The notes under the pieces: model-generated
Databases searched by the model: none
What the model was told of the DNA's origin: nothing
What the model saw: only the letters and a program-made list of their open reading frames with translations
Program-made: the position numbers and the translations under genes
Shown: one piece after another, positions 28,352-37,986 of the stretch
Layout: each line of letters opens with the position of its first letter
Position numbering within the stretch: the stretch's first letter is position 1
Source: Streptomyces sp. NRRL F-5123
GTDB lineage: Bacteria; Actinomycetota; Actinomycetes; Streptomycetales; Streptomycetaceae
Assembly (NCBI RefSeq): GCF_000721495.1
Contig: NZ_JOHY01000003.1
Location: 62,001-126,000, forward strand
Length of the DNA stretch: 64,000 bases
Reading direction: 5' to 3'

Positions 28352-29362
28352 TCAGGCCAGGGTGGCGACCATGATCGCCTTGATGGTGTGCATACGGTTC
28401 TCCGCCTGGTCGAAGACGACCGAGTGCGCCGACTCGAAAACCTCGTCGGTGACTTCCAGCTCGCTCAGCCCGTACTGGTCGTGGATCAGCCGGCCGACCT
28501 CGGTGCCGAGGTCGTGGAAGGCGGGCAGGCAGTGCAGGAACTTCACGTCCGGCTTGCCGGTGGCGCGCAGCACGTCCATCGTGACCGCGTAGGGCGCGAG
28601 CGCGGTGATCCGCTCCGCCCAGACCTCCTTGGGCTCGCCCATCGAGACCCAGACGTCGGTCACGACGAAGTCGCAGCCCCGCACGCCCTCCGGGATGTCC
28701 TCGGTGAGGGTGATCGCGGCGCCGGAGGTCTCCGCGAGCTTGTGGGCCTCGGCGATGACGTCGTCGGCCGGCCAGTACGCGCGCGGGGCGACGATCCGCA
28801 CGTCGAGGCCGAGCAGGGCGCCGGTGACCAGGTAGGAGTTGCCCATGTTGAACCGCGCGTCGCCGAGGTAGGCGAAGGAGACGCCGCGGTCGCGAAGGCC
28901 CGCGACGCCGCCGGTGTGCTCGGCCATGGTGAGCACGTCGGCCAGCATCTGGGTCGGATGCCAGTCGTCGGTGAGGCCGTTGTAGACGGGGACCCCGGCG
29001 TGCGCGGCCAGTTCCTCGACCGCGGCCTGGCTGGCGCCGCGGTACTGGATGGCGTCGAACATCCGGCCGAGCACCCGGGCGGTGTCCTTGACCGACTCCT
29101 TGTGCCCTATCTGCGAGCCCGCCGGGTCCAGATACGTGGTGGCGGCGCCCTGGTCGGCGGCGGCGACCTCGAAGGAGCAGCGCGTACGGGTCGAGGTCTT
29201 CTCGAAGATCAGCGCGATGCTGCGGCCGCGCAGCCGCGGCTCCTCGGCGCCGGCCTTCTTGGCCGCCTTGAGCTCGGCGGCCAGCTCCACCAGGCCCAGG
29301 AACTCCTCGGGCGTGCAGTCCAGCTCCTTGACGAAGGGGCGGCCCTTGAGGTCGACGGCCAT
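28352..29362 (-). CDS. argF: Ornithine carbamoyltransferase
   Basis: This 336-residue cytosolic enzyme interconverts ornithine plus carbamoyl phosphate and citrulline. The carbamoyl-phosphate loop is [12 protein letters not shown], the ornithine loop is in [13 protein letters not shown], and [10 protein letters not shown] carries the catalytic Cys. It lies downstream of arginine deiminase on the same strand, so it may work in the catabolic direction (arcB role) as well as, or rather than, in biosynthesis; no carbamate kinase gene is in the window. The ATG has AGGAG 7 bases upstream. The 150-base gap to arcA contains an ARG-box-like sequence. Confidence 0.93.
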   Translation of the reverse strand: MAVDLKGRPFVKELDCTPEEFLGLVELAAELKAAKKAGAEEPRLRGRSIALIFEKTSTRTRCSFEVAAADQGAATTYLDPAGSQIGHKESVKDTARVLGRMFDAIQYRGASQAAVEELAAHAGVPVYNGLTDDWHPTQMLADVLTMAEHTGGVAGLRDRGVSFAYLGDARFNMGNSYLVTGALLGLDVRIVAPRAYWPADDVIAEAHKLAETSGAAITLTEDIPEGVRGCDFVVTDVWVSMGEPKEVWAERITALAPYAVTMDVLRATGKPDVKFLHCLPAFHDLGTEVGRLIHDQYGLSELEVTDEVFESAHSVVFDQAENRMHTIKAIMVATLA

Positions 29363-29417
29363 GACGGGGACTCCTCGGTTGGTGGTACACGGCAACCATG
29401 GAAGTCTATACGAGACC

Positions 29418-29432
29418 TGACATGCTTATACA
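29418..29432. promoter_or_regulatory. ARG-box-like sequence upstream of argF
   Basis: On the argF strand TGTATAAGCATGTCA resembles the TGnATnnnnATnCA pattern bound by arginine repressors, with one extra base in the right half. It lies 56-70 bases before the start in a relatively AT-rich patch. Confidence 0.35.
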
Positions 29433-29442
29433 GTGCCTCTTT

Positions 29443-29510
29443 CGGGACCCCGTCTGCCGTTTTCCTACCACTGCGATGCCCGGCGGGAGCACGGCTCACA
29501 CGGGGTCCCG
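29443..29510 (-). repeat. Long-range inverted repeat after arcA
   Basis: CGGGACCCCGT (29443-29453) and its exact complement (29500-29510) flank 46 bases just after the arcA stop. It may act as a terminator or a processing structure between arcA and argF. Confidence 0.4.
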
Positions 29511-29512
29511 TC

Positions 29513-30736
29513 TCACACCGGGTCCCGCTCGATCGGGCAGCTCATGCAGCGCGGGCCGCCGCGACCGCGGCCCAGCTCGCTGCCCGGGATCTCGATGACC
29601 TCGATACCGCGCTTGCGCAGGAAGGTGTTGGTCGTCGCGTTGCGCTCGTAGGCCACCACCACGCCGGGCTCCACCGCCAGCACGTTGCAGCCGTCGTCCC
29701 ACTGCTCGCGCTCGGCGGCGTGCACGTCCTGCGTCGCGGTCAGCACCTTGACCGAGTCCAGGCCGAGCGCGGCCGCGATCGCCCGGTGCATGTGCTCCGG
29801 CGGGTGGTCGGTGACCTTCAGCTCGCTCTCCTCGCCACCGGGCTCGATGGTGTAGGACGGCAGCATCCCCAGGCCCGCGTACTGCGTGAAGGTGTCGCCG
29901 TCGACCATGGTCATCACCGTGTCGAGGTGCATGAACGCGCGCCGCTTGGGCATGTCCAGCGCCACGATGGAGCGGGCCGAGCCGGCCGCGAACATCCTGC
30001 GGGCCAGCATCTCCACCGCTTGCGGGGTGGTGCGCTCGCTCATCCCGATGAGCACCGCGCCGGAACCCAGCACCAGGACGTCGCCGCCCTCGATCGTCGA
30101 GGGGTAGGCGCTCTGCCCCTCGGACCAGACGTGGAAGCGGCCGCCTTCGAAGAGCGGGTGGTACCGGTAGATCGCCTCGAAGTGCACGGTCTCGCGCTGC
30201 CGGGCGGGCCAGCGCATCGCGTTGATGCTGACCCCGTCGTAGACCCAGGCCGAGGTGTCGCGGGTGAAGATGTGGTTGGGCAGCGGGGCGAGCAGGAAGT
30301 CGTCCAGCTCCAGGGCGTGGAAGCGGACCGAGACCGGCTCCTCGTGGCGGGCCAGGAATTCGCGCTTGGTCATCCCGCCGACCAGCGCCTCGGTCAGCTC
30401 CGGGGTGGTCAGCTCGTCGAAGGCGGCCCGCAGGTGCTCGGTGGCGAGCGGGCCGTACTCCTTCTCGTCGAAGACCCGGTCCAGGACGAGCGCCTTGGCC
30501 GCGGGGCGCTCCAGGGCCTCGGTCAGCAGGTCGCCGAACAGGTGCACCTCGACACCGCGGTCGCGCAGCACGTCGGCGAAGCCGTCGTGCTCGGCCCGCG
30601 CGCGGCGCACCCACAGCACGTCGTCGAAGAGCAGCGCGTCCTTGTTGCTGGGCGTCAGGCGCTTCAGCTCCAGGTCCGGGCGGTGCAGGATGACGCGGCG
30701 CAGCCGCCCGGCTTCGGAGTCGACGTGGAATCCCAT
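29513..30736 (-). CDS. arcA: Arginine deiminase
   Basis: This 407-residue enzyme hydrolyses arginine to citrulline and ammonia, the first step of the arginine deiminase pathway. Family landmarks are [18 protein letters not shown] (substrate Glu), MHLDTVMTM (catalytic His), and the nucleophilic Cys in GPRCMSCPI near the C-terminus. The ATG at 30736 has GGGAAGG 9 bases upstream. It is followed by argF, giving the catabolic pair; the antiporter arcD and kinase arcC are not seen here. Confidence 0.93.
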   Translation of the reverse strand: MGFHVDSEAGRLRRVILHRPDLELKRLTPSNKDALLFDDVLWVRRARAEHDGFADVLRDRGVEVHLFGDLLTEALERPAAKALVLDRVFDEKEYGPLATEHLRAAFDELTTPELTEALVGGMTKREFLARHEEPVSVRFHALELDDFLLAPLPNHIFTRDTSAWVYDGVSINAMRWPARQRETVHFEAIYRYHPLFEGGRFHVWSEGQSAYPSTIEGGDVLVLGSGAVLIGMSERTTPQAVEMLARRMFAAGSARSIVALDMPKRRAFMHLDTVMTMVDGDTFTQYAGLGMLPSYTIEPGGEESELKVTDHPPEHMHRAIAAALGLDSVKVLTATQDVHAAEREQWDDGCNVLAVEPGVVVAYERNATTNTFLRKRGIEVIEIPGSELGRGRGGPRCMSCPIERDPV

Positions 30737-30805
30737 GGGATCAGACCTTCCCACCCGGGGTGGGCTTTATCACCTGCCGGCTCGCGCCTGCCAGGCCTGC
30801 GCCCG

Positions 30806-30840
30806 GGCGGGCCCGTACCTCGGTGGGGTGCGGGCCCGCC
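30806..30840 (-). terminator. Terminator of the hen1-pnkp operon
   Basis: Arms 30806-30819 and 30827-30840 form a 14-bp stem with one G-U pair and a 7-base loop, starting just after the pnkp stop. Confidence 0.75.
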
Positions 30841-30843
30841 GGG

Positions 30844-33435
30844 TCACAGACGCGGGTCGACGGGTTCGGACTCCAGGGCCAGGACGGCGAAGACCGGCTC
30901 GTGGACGCGCCACAGGGGCTCGCCGCCCGCCAGGCGGTCCAGGGCTTCGAGGCCGAGGGCGTACTCGCGCAGGGCGAGCGACCGCTTGTGGCCCAGGGCG
31001 CGCTGCCGGAGGCGGACGAGGTGGTCGGGGCGGGTGTACTCGGGTCCGTAGATGATCCGCAGGTACTCCCGGCCGCGGCACTTCAGGCCCGGCTGGACGA
31101 GCGCGCCGCCGGGCTCGCGCAGCCCGGTCGCGAGCGGCTTGACGACCATGCCCTCGCCGCCCGCCGCCGTGAGGTCGAGCCACCAGGTGGTGCCCGCGGC
31201 GACGGACGCCTCGTCGGCGGTGTCGACCCGCAGCCGCCGGGTGGTGCGCAGCAGCCCGGAGCCGTCGCCGGCGGCCAGCCGGTCGAGCAGCGCGAGCTGC
31301 CGGTCCTGCGGCAGCTCGGCCGCGAGGCTGCGGCCGCGGGCTGCCAGGATCTGGAAGGGTGCGAACTCGACGCCCGCCAGGCCGTCGGTGGTCCAGCAGT
31401 AGCGGCGGTAGGCGTCGGTGAACGCCTGCGCGTCCGCGGCTCTCTCGCGCTGCCGGGCCAGCAGTCCGCCCACGTCGGCGCCGCGGCCGGCCGCCGACTC
31501 CAGGGCGGCGAGCGCCGGCGGGAAGGCGGCGCCCGCGGCGGCCCCGACCGCGGCGTACTGGGTACGCAGCAGGCCGGAGGCCTTGAGGGACCAGGGCAGC
31601 AGCTCGCCGTCCAGCAGCAGCCAGTCGGTGTCCAGCTCCTCCCACAGGCCGGCCGTCTCCGCGGCGGACCGCAGCCGGGCGAGCACCTGCTCGGTGACCG
31701 CGGCGTCGTCGAAGAAGGGGCGCCCGGTGCGGGTGTGCAGCGTCCCCGTCACACCCGCAGCGGTGCCGAAGCGCTCGGTGGCGGCCTTCTCGTCGCGGCA
31801 CACCAGGGCCACCGCGCGCGAGCCCATGTGCTTCTCCTCGCACACGACCTCGCGCACCCCGGCGTCGCGGTAGTAGGCGAAGGCCTCCGCGGGGTGTTCG
31901 AGGAAGCCCTCCTCAGCGGAGGTGGCGCAGGGCGCCATGGTCGGCGGCAGGTGGCACAGCAGCCGCGGGTCGACCGCGAAGCGGCTCATCACCTCCAGCG
32001 CCGCCGCGGCGTTCTCCTCGCGCACCGCGAGCCGCCCCATGCGGGAGGTCTCCACGATGCGGCGGCCCGCGACGTCACCGAGGTCGAGGGGACGGCCCTC
32101 GCGCCCGCCGGGAGCCTCGTTGAGCAGCGGCCGCACCGGCTCGTACCAGACGCGCTCGGCGGGGACGTCCACCAGCTCGCGCTCCGGCCAGCGCAGCGCG
32201 GTCAGCCGGCCGCCGAAGACCGCGCCGGTGTCGAGGCAGATGGTGTTGTTGATCCAGGAGGCGGCGGGCACCGGCGTGTGGCCGTAGACGACCGCCGCCC
32301 TGCCCCGGTAGTCCTCCGCCCAGGGGTAGCGGACGGGCAGGCCGAACTCGTCCGTCTCGCCGGTGGTGTCGCCGTAGAGGGCGTGCGAGCGCACCCGGCC
32401 GGAGGTGCGGCCGTGGTATTTCTCCGGCAGCCCGGCGTGGCAGACCACCAGCCGGCCGCCGTCCAGCACGTAGTGGCTGACCAGGCCCTCGATGAAGGCG
32501 GCGACGCGGCGCCGGAAGTCGGGGTCGCGCTCGTCCTCGGCGGCGAACTGCTCCACCGTCTCGGCCAGGCCGTGGGTGAGCTGGACCTGGCGGCCCTTGA
32601 GATGGCGGCCGAGCTTGTTCTCGTGGTTGCCGGGCACGCACAGGGCGGTGCCGGCCTCGACCATGCTCATGACGCGGCGCAGCACGCCGGGGCTGTCCGG
32701 GCCGCGGTCGACGAGGTCGCCCACGAAGACCGCGGTGCGGCCCTCGGGGTGCCGGCCGTCGTCGTAGCCGAGCCTGGCCAGCAGCGCCTCCAGCTCGACG
32801 CTGCAGCCGTGGATGTCGCCGACGATGTCGAAGGGCCCGGTGAGATGACGCAGGTCGTTGTAGCGGGGCTCGGTCACCACCCGGGCGGCGTCGATCTCCT
32901 CGGTGCCGCGCAGGATGTGGACCTTGCGGAAGCCCTCCCGCTCCAGGCCGCGCAGCGAGCGGCGCAGCTCGCGCTGGTGGCGCTGGATGACGTGCCGCGG
33001 CAGGGCGGCACGCTCGGGGCGCGCGGCGTTGCGGTCGGCGCACACCCGCTCGGGGACGTCGAGGACGATCGCGATGGGCAGCACGTCGTGCTCCCGCGCC
33101 AGCTTCACCAGCTGCCGGCGGGCCTCCGGCTGGACGCTGGTGGCGTCCACGACCGTCCGGCGGCCCGCGGCGAGCCGCTTGCCGGCGATGTAGTGCAGGA
33201 CGTCGAAGGCGTCGGCCGTCGCGCTCTGGTCGTTCTCGTCGTCGCTGACCAGGCCACGGCAGTAGTCGGAGGAGATCACCTCGGTGGGCTTGAAGTGCCG
33301 CGCGGCGAAGGTGGACTTGCCGGAGCCGGTGGCGCCGATCAGCACCACCAGGGACAGGTCGGTGACCGCGATGCTGCGCCCCGCGGCGGATGCGGCGGGG
33401 GCGGTGCTGCCGCTGCTGCCGTCGGTGCCGGTCAT
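30844..33435 (-). CDS. pnkp: Polynucleotide kinase-phosphatase-ligase (Pnkp), bacterial RNA repair
   Basis: This 863-residue, three-module RNA-repair enzyme heals and seals broken RNA. The 5'-kinase domain has the P-loop GATGSGKST (residues 34-42). The binuclear metallophosphatase domain has GDIHGC (206-211), GDLVDRG (239-245) and GNHE (269-272). The C-terminal adenylyltransferase/ligase-like domain has its nucleotide-binding Lys in EEKHMGSR (K535). Length matches Clostridium thermocellum Pnkp (about 870). The bacterial ligase module needs Hen1 to complete sealing. The ATG overlaps the hen1 stop by 4 bases, so the two proteins are co-translated; GGAGG precedes it by about 6 bases. Confidence 0.95.
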   Translation of the reverse strand: MTGTDGSSGSTAPAASAAGRSIAVTDLSLVVLIGATGSGKSTFAARHFKPTEVISSDYCRGLVSDDENDQSATADAFDVLHYIAGKRLAAGRRTVVDATSVQPEARRQLVKLAREHDVLPIAIVLDVPERVCADRNAARPERAALPRHVIQRHQRELRRSLRGLEREGFRKVHILRGTEEIDAARVVTEPRYNDLRHLTGPFDIVGDIHGCSVELEALLARLGYDDGRHPEGRTAVFVGDLVDRGPDSPGVLRRVMSMVEAGTALCVPGNHENKLGRHLKGRQVQLTHGLAETVEQFAAEDERDPDFRRRVAAFIEGLVSHYVLDGGRLVVCHAGLPEKYHGRTSGRVRSHALYGDTTGETDEFGLPVRYPWAEDYRGRAAVVYGHTPVPAASWINNTICLDTGAVFGGRLTALRWPERELVDVPAERVWYEPVRPLLNEAPGGREGRPLDLGDVAGRRIVETSRMGRLAVREENAAAALEVMSRFAVDPRLLCHLPPTMAPCATSAEEGFLEHPAEAFAYYRDAGVREVVCEEKHMGSRAVALVCRDEKAATERFGTAAGVTGTLHTRTGRPFFDDAAVTEQVLARLRSAAETAGLWEELDTDWLLLDGELLPWSLKASGLLRTQYAAVGAAAGAAFPPALAALESAAGRGADVGGLLARQRERAADAQAFTDAYRRYCWTTDGLAGVEFAPFQILAARGRSLAAELPQDRQLALLDRLAAGDGSGLLRTTRRLRVDTADEASVAAGTTWWLDLTAAGGEGMVVKPLATGLREPGGALVQPGLKCRGREYLRIIYGPEYTRPDHLVRLRQRALGHKRSLALREYALGLEALDRLAGGEPLWRVHEPVFAVLALESEPVDPRL

Positions 33436-34949
33436 GCCGCCTCCTCCTTCTTCTTGTCGTCGTGCGGTCCGTGCGGATCGTGCGGTCCGTGCGTGGTGAA
33501 CAGGGCGAGCTGGGTCGGCGGGCCGACCTCGGGGTCGTCCGGGCCGACGGCGTGGAATTCCACGGCGTAGCCGTGCCGTCCGGCCACCGCCCGCGCCCAG
33601 TCGCGGAATTCCCCCCTGGTCCACTCGAAGCGGTGGTCGTGGTGCCTGCGGTGGCCCGCCGGCAGCGTCTCCCAGCGCACGTTGTACTCGACGTTCGGCG
33701 TCGTCACGACCACCGTCCCGGGACGGGCGGCGCCGAAGACGGCGTATTCGAGCGCGGGCAACCTCGGGGGGTCCAGATGCTCGACCACCTCGCTGAGCAC
33801 CGCCGCGTCATAGCCCTTGAGCCGCTTGTCGGTGTACGCGAGCGACCCCTGGAGCAGGGTGACCCGGGACGACTGCCGCTCGCCCATGCGGTCCAGCCGC
33901 AACCGCCGGGCCGCGATCTCCAGGGCCCGCACCGATACGTCCATGCCGACGATCTCGGTGAAGCGCGGGTCCTTCAGCAGCGCGGCCACCAGCTGGCCCT
34001 GGCCGCAGCCCAGGTCGAGCACCCGTGCGGCGCCGGCCGTGCGCAGCGCGGTGAGGATCGCCTCCCGGCGCTGCACCGCGAGTGGCTCGGGGCGCTCCTT
34101 CCCCTCCTCGGCGTCCTCCGGCTCCTCGGGCGCGACGGCGTTGTCGATCTCCTCGACCTCCACGTCGTCGGCGTCAGCGAGCCGCACCAGCTCCAGCCGC
34201 TCGTCGGCCTCCCTGGTCAGCGAGCGGCGGCGGGCCAGGTACCGGTGGGTGATCAGCCGCTGCTCGGGGTGCGCGGCCAGCCAGCCCTCGCCGAACCGCA
34301 GCAGCTTGTCGACCTCGTCGGCCGACACCCAGTAGTGCTTGGCGTCGTCCAGCACCGGGAGCAGGACGTACAGATGCCGCAGGGCGTCGGCGAGCCGCAG
34401 CTCGCCCTCCAGCACCAGCCGCACGTAGCGCGACGCACCCCACTCGGGGAAGGCGGCGTCCAGCGGCACCTGTTCGGTGGTCACCTGCCAGCCGAGCGGC
34501 TCGAACAGCCGGGCCACCAGCGCGGCCCCGCCGCGCGCGGGCAGCGCGGGCACCTCGATCCGCAGCGGCAGCGGCGCCGCCGCCCGCTCGGGCAGCTCGC
34601 GGCAGTCGCCGCGCAGCGCGCTCGCGAACACCGTCCGCAGCGCCACCGCCAGCAGCGACGACGCCGCGTACGGCCGGTCGTTCACGTACTGCGCCAGCGC
34701 CGCGTCGGGCGCAGTACCCTTGCCGCCCTTGCCGTCCCGACCCCGCCCGCGCCGGGCGAGCGCCGGCGGATCGACCTCCAGCAGCAGCGCCGCGGTGCAG
34801 CGCTCGGCGTCCACCTCGGGGTAGAAGACGTGCGCGTCGCCGTAGGAGGTGGCGAACGTCTGCGCCTTGCCCGGGTGCTTGTGCAGCAGGAAGCCGAGGT
34901 CCGTCGCCGGGCCCGCGGGCGTACCGCTCGTCGAAATCGTCAGGAACAC
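33432..34949 (-). CDS. hen1: 3'-terminal RNA ribose 2'-O-methyltransferase Hen1
   Basis: This 505-residue partner of Pnkp methylates the 2'-OH at the 3' end of the broken RNA, so that the repaired site resists being cut again. The N-terminal half (about 1-240) is the bacterial Hen1 domain that activates the Pnkp ligase. An acidic linker (about 255-290) follows, and the SAM methyltransferase domain starts at VLDLGCGQGQL (310-320). Metal ligands are in EVVEHLDPPRLPALE and the downstream HDHRFEW. A GTG start with GGCGGG upstream was used. It heads the two-gene operon. Confidence 0.95.
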   Translation of the reverse strand: MFLTISTSGTPAGPATDLGFLLHKHPGKAQTFATSYGDAHVFYPEVDAERCTAALLLEVDPPALARRGRGRDGKGGKGTAPDAALAQYVNDRPYAASSLLAVALRTVFASALRGDCRELPERAAAPLPLRIEVPALPARGGAALVARLFEPLGWQVTTEQVPLDAAFPEWGASRYVRLVLEGELRLADALRHLYVLLPVLDDAKHYWVSADEVDKLLRFGEGWLAAHPEQRLITHRYLARRRSLTREADERLELVRLADADDVEVEEIDNAVAPEEPEDAEEGKERPEPLAVQRREAILTALRTAGAARVLDLGCGQGQLVAALLKDPRFTEIVGMDVSVRALEIAARRLRLDRMGERQSSRVTLLQGSLAYTDKRLKGYDAAVLSEVVEHLDPPRLPALEYAVFGAARPGTVVVTTPNVEYNVRWETLPAGHRRHHDHRFEWTRGEFRDWARAVAGRHGYAVEFHAVGPDDPEVGPPTQLALFTTHGPHDPHGPHDDKKKEEAA

Positions 34950-35024
34950 CCGCCGAGTATCCGCCCGTCGCCGACCCCTTGACGAGGCGTTTTCGCCGCC
35001 GGGCCCGACGCGGTCCGGCCGGGC

Positions 35025-36005
35025 TCACCCCGGCCCGCGGTCCAACCGGCCGCGCAGGTCCTCGATCGCCGCCGGCCCGACACGGCAGCAGCCGCCGATC
35101 AGCCGGGCGCCGGCCGCCTGCCAGGCGAGGGCCGACTCGGCGGTGAAGGTGTGCGGGCCCGCCCAGCGCCGCGCGGCGGCGTCCCACTGCTCGCCGCTGT
35201 TCGGATAGGCCACGGCAGGCTTGCCGGTGACCGCGACCGCCAGCTCGACGGCGGCCAGGACGTCCTGCGGCGCACAGCAGTTGACGCCCACCGCCACCAC
35301 CTCGTCCCGCCCCGCCGCCAGTGCGAAGGCCTCGGCGAGCGGCTGGCCGGCCCGCGTCCTGCCGCCCTCGACGGTGTAGGAGAGCCACACCGGCAGCCCC
35401 GTCGGCGCCGCCGCGCGCAGCATCGCCTCGGCCTCGTCGATGTCCGGCACCGTCTCCAGCGCCAGCACGTCGGGCGCCGCCTCCGCCACCGCCTCGATCC
35501 GCGGCCGGTGGAAGCCGGTCAGCTCCCGCACCGTCCTGCCGTACCGCCCGCGGTATTCGCTGCCGTCGGCCAGCACCGCACCGTAGGGCCCGACCGAGGC
35601 GGCCACCGCGATTCCCGGGCGCTCCGCTGCCGCTTGCCGGGCCAGCGTGACGCTGCTCCGCAGCAGCGCCGACGCCTCCGCCCGGCCGATGCCACGGCGG
35701 GCGAAGCCCTCGTAACCGGCCTGGTAGCCCGAGGTGATGAGCACATCCGCGCCCGCCCGTGCGTAGGCGGTGTGGGCGGCGCGGATCTGCCCGGGGTCGT
35801 CGGCCAGCAGCCGGGCCGTCCACAACTGGTCCGACAGGTCGCAGCCCTGGTCGGCCAGCTGGTTGGACAGCCCGCCGTCGAGCACCAGCGTGGCGCCCGC
35901 CGCCGGCCGCCACCGCTCCCCGCCGGGAGCCGGCGGACGCGCCTGGGGAAGGTCCCGGGGAGGGTCCGGCGGCTCCGCGGACGGCGGGACGGGCGGCGGG
36001 GTCAT
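35025..36005 (-). CDS. mmuM: Homocysteine S-methyltransferase
   Basis: This 326-residue Zn enzyme transfers a methyl group from S-methylmethionine (or SAM) to homocysteine to give methionine. The TIM-barrel start LVLDGGLSNQLADQGCDL is typical of streptomycete members. The Zn ligands are GVNCC and GGCCRVGP. The first 30 residues are Pro-rich and probably disordered; a later start is possible because the Shine-Dalgarno is weak. It lies 9 bases downstream of the F420-type oxidoreductase and is probably co-transcribed. Confidence 0.88.
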   Translation of the reverse strand: MTPPPVPPSAEPPDPPRDLPQARPPAPGGERWRPAAGATLVLDGGLSNQLADQGCDLSDQLWTARLLADDPGQIRAAHTAYARAGADVLITSGYQAGYEGFARRGIGRAEASALLRSSVTLARQAAAERPGIAVAASVGPYGAVLADGSEYRGRYGRTVRELTGFHRPRIEAVAEAAPDVLALETVPDIDEAEAMLRAAAPTGLPVWLSYTVEGGRTRAGQPLAEAFALAAGRDEVVAVGVNCCAPQDVLAAVELAVAVTGKPAVAYPNSGEQWDAAARRWAGPHTFTAESALAWQAAGARLIGGCCRVGPAAIEDLRGRLDRGPG

Positions 36006-36014
36006 CGCGTGCTC

Positions 36015-36935
36015 TCAGCCCAGCTGCGGCTTGATCTCGGAGGCGATCAGCTCCAGGTGGTCCAGGTCGTGCAGATCCAGGGTCTGCAGGTAGAAGCGCG
36101 TGGCGCCCTGCTCCGCGTAGCGCCCGATCTTCTCGACGACCTCGGCCGGGGAGCCGGCCAGTCCGTTCTCCTTCAGATCGGCGACCTCGCGGCCGATCGC
36201 CGCCGCCCGGCGCGCCACCTCCGCGTCGTCCTTGCCCACGCACACCACCAGCGCGTTGGAGTACGTCATGCTCTCCGCGGGGCGGCCCGCTGCCCGCACC
36301 GCCTCCCGTACCCGGGTGAACTGCGTACCGGTGTCCGCGATCGAGGCGAAGGGCACGTTGAACTCGTCGGCGTAGCGCGCCGCCAGCTCCGGGGTGCGCT
36401 TGGCGCCCATACCGCCGATCAGCACCGGCACCTTCTCCTGCGCGGGCTTCGGCAGCGCCGGGGAATCCGCGAGCCGGTAGAACTTCCCCTCGAAGTCGAA
36501 GGTCTTGCCCACCGGGGTCGCCCACAGCCCGGTGACCACGGCCAGTTGCTCCTCCAGGCGGCCGAACTTCTCCTTCGGGAACGGGATGCCGTAGGCCGTG
36601 TGCTCGGCCTCGAACCAGCCGGCGCCGAGCCCGAACTCGATCCGGCCGCCCGACATCGCGTCGACCTGCGCCACCTGGATCGCCAGCACTCCCGGCAGCC
36701 GGAAGGTGCCCGCGGTCATCAGCGTGCCGAGCCTGATCCGGCGCGTCTCCCGGGCCAGGCCCGCGAGCGTGATCCACGCGTCCGTCGGCCCGGGCAGCCC
36801 GTCGCCGCCCATCGTCAGGTAGTGGTCCGAGCGGAAGAAGGCGTCGAAGCCGAGGTCTTCCGTCGCCTTGGCGACACGGAGGAGCGTGTCGTAGTCGGCC
36901 CCCTGCTGGGGCTCGGTGAAGATTCGCAGGTCCAT
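36015..36935 (-). CDS. LLM-class F420-dependent oxidoreductase
   Basis: This 306-residue TIM-barrel protein of the luciferase-like monooxygenase group contains WITLAGLARETRRIRLGTLM, QVDAMSGGRIEFGLGAGWFE and VPVLIGGMG, typical of mycobacterial/streptomycete F420-dependent enzymes. The cofactor is inferred and the substrate unknown. The ATG has a G-rich GGATGGGGG directly upstream. It forms a probable operon with the homocysteine methyltransferase. Confidence 0.85.
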   Translation of the reverse strand: MDLRIFTEPQQGADYDTLLRVAKATEDLGFDAFFRSDHYLTMGGDGLPGPTDAWITLAGLARETRRIRLGTLMTAGTFRLPGVLAIQVAQVDAMSGGRIEFGLGAGWFEAEHTAYGIPFPKEKFGRLEEQLAVVTGLWATPVGKTFDFEGKFYRLADSPALPKPAQEKVPVLIGGMGAKRTPELAARYADEFNVPFASIADTGTQFTRVREAVRAAGRPAESMTYSNALVVCVGKDDAEVARRAAAIGREVADLKENGLAGSPAEVVEKIGRYAEQGATRFYLQTLDLHDLDHLELIASEIKPQLG

Positions 36936-36968
36936 TCCCCCATCCTGCACTCCTCACGCGCCACCACG

Positions 36969-37430
36969 TCAAACGCCGCATGACGACTCCCCGCCGCGCG
37001 CGCCGCCGTCGCCCGCGCCCTCGCGGACCAGCGCCCGTACCCGCTCCCTCGCCTCGTCCACCGCGTCCAGCGCCTCGACGCAGCTCCAGTACGCCCCTTC
37101 GTCCTCCACCGCGCATGTCAGCACCACCAGCGCCTGGTTGATCTCGCCCAGCAGCACCCGCAGGGCCCGCAGCGCCCCCGCCGGATCGCGCACCGTCGTC
37201 AGCCGGGCGGCGCGCGGCGGACCTGCCCCCGCGACCGCGACCGGCGGCACCACCCGCCCCGGCAGCGTCTCCTCCCCCACGGACCCGGCTGCCGCACGCC
37301 CCGCTGCCAGCAGCCGCGACACCGCCTCGACCAGCTCGCCCGCCTGCCAGGCCTCCTCGATGACGTCCTCGGGCCGCGGCGCACCGCGCATCACCCGCTC
37401 CGACTCCGCCACCAGCCGTGCCGCATCCAT
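36969..37430 (-). CDS. Helical hypothetical protein (possibly DUF6099)
   Basis: I do not firmly recognise this 153-residue protein. It is Ala/Glu/Val-rich with two predicted helical regions (AARLVAESERVMRG and LGEINQALVVLTCAVEDEGAYW) joined by a Pro/Gly/Ala linker. It has no signal peptide or membrane segment. The start at 37430 has GAGGGG about 7 bases upstream; the frame is open to 37484. It is the first of three genes on this strand. Confidence 0.55.
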   Translation of the reverse strand: MDAARLVAESERVMRGAPRPEDVIEEAWQAGELVEAVSRLLAAGRAAAGSVGEETLPGRVVPPVAVAGAGPPRAARLTTVRDPAGALRALRVLLGEINQALVVLTCAVEDEGAYWSCVEALDAVDEARERVRALVREGAGDGGARGGESSCGV

Positions 37431-37578
37431 CGCCTGTCCCCTCGCCCACGGGGCGGTGACCCTTTCACCGCCTGCCGACATCACTCAGCGTGACAGATCG
37501 CGGACGTTCAGCGAAAGATAATTCCCTGCCCCTGTGGATAACCTCGCGCGGACGGCGCCCGGGAGGAATCGGCGCAGG

Positions 37579-37986
37579 TCAGCCTGGCTCCGGCGCCCCT
37601 CCCGCCGACCGGTCCGAGCCCGCCCCACCCGCAGGCTCCTCCACCCCCGCGCCCCGTGGCGCCCTCGGGAAGCGCTGCTCGTTGCGGTCGATCTTCGCGT
37701 CGAGCGCGGCCAGCACGTCGACGTCCAGCACCGCGCAGAACTGGAGCAGGTACGCCAGCACATCGGCGACCTCGTCGCGCACACGGTGCGCGGATTCCGG
37801 GTCCGCCATCACGGCGGCAGCCTGCTCGGGCGTCAGCCACTGGAAGATCTCCAGCAGCTCGGCCGCCTCGACGCTCAGCGCCGACGCGAGGTTCTTGGGG
37901 GTGTGGAAGGGCTGCCAGTCGCGGGCCGCGGCGAAGTCGACGAGGCGGCGCTGCAAGCCCGCGACGTCCAGTGGTTGTCCGGTCAC
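37579..37986 (-). CDS. MazG-like nucleotide pyrophosphohydrolase
   Basis: This 135-residue all-alpha NTP pyrophosphatase has the metal-binding pattern in SVEAAELLEIFQW and DEVADVLAYLL, matching the MazG-like/dCTPase-type group. The family hydrolyses (d)NTPs to monophosphates, often clearing damaged nucleotides. The last 35 residues are a disordered Gly/Ala/Glu tail. Its GTG overlaps the stop of the upstream ATPase by 4 bases, so the two are coupled. Confidence 0.85.
   Translation of the reverse strand: MTGQPLDVAGLQRRLVDFAAARDWQPFHTPKNLASALSVEAAELLEIFQWLTPEQAAAVMADPESAHRVRDEVADVLAYLLQFCAVLDVDVLAALDAKIDRNEQRFPRAPRGAGVEEPAGGAGSDRSAGGAPEPG

Noticed and set aside
34174..37449. A 1091-codon open frame on the - strand
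   Set aside because: It is in a different frame of the hen1, mmuM and LLM oxidoreductase genes, all of which have clear family motifs; its own translation is low complexity.
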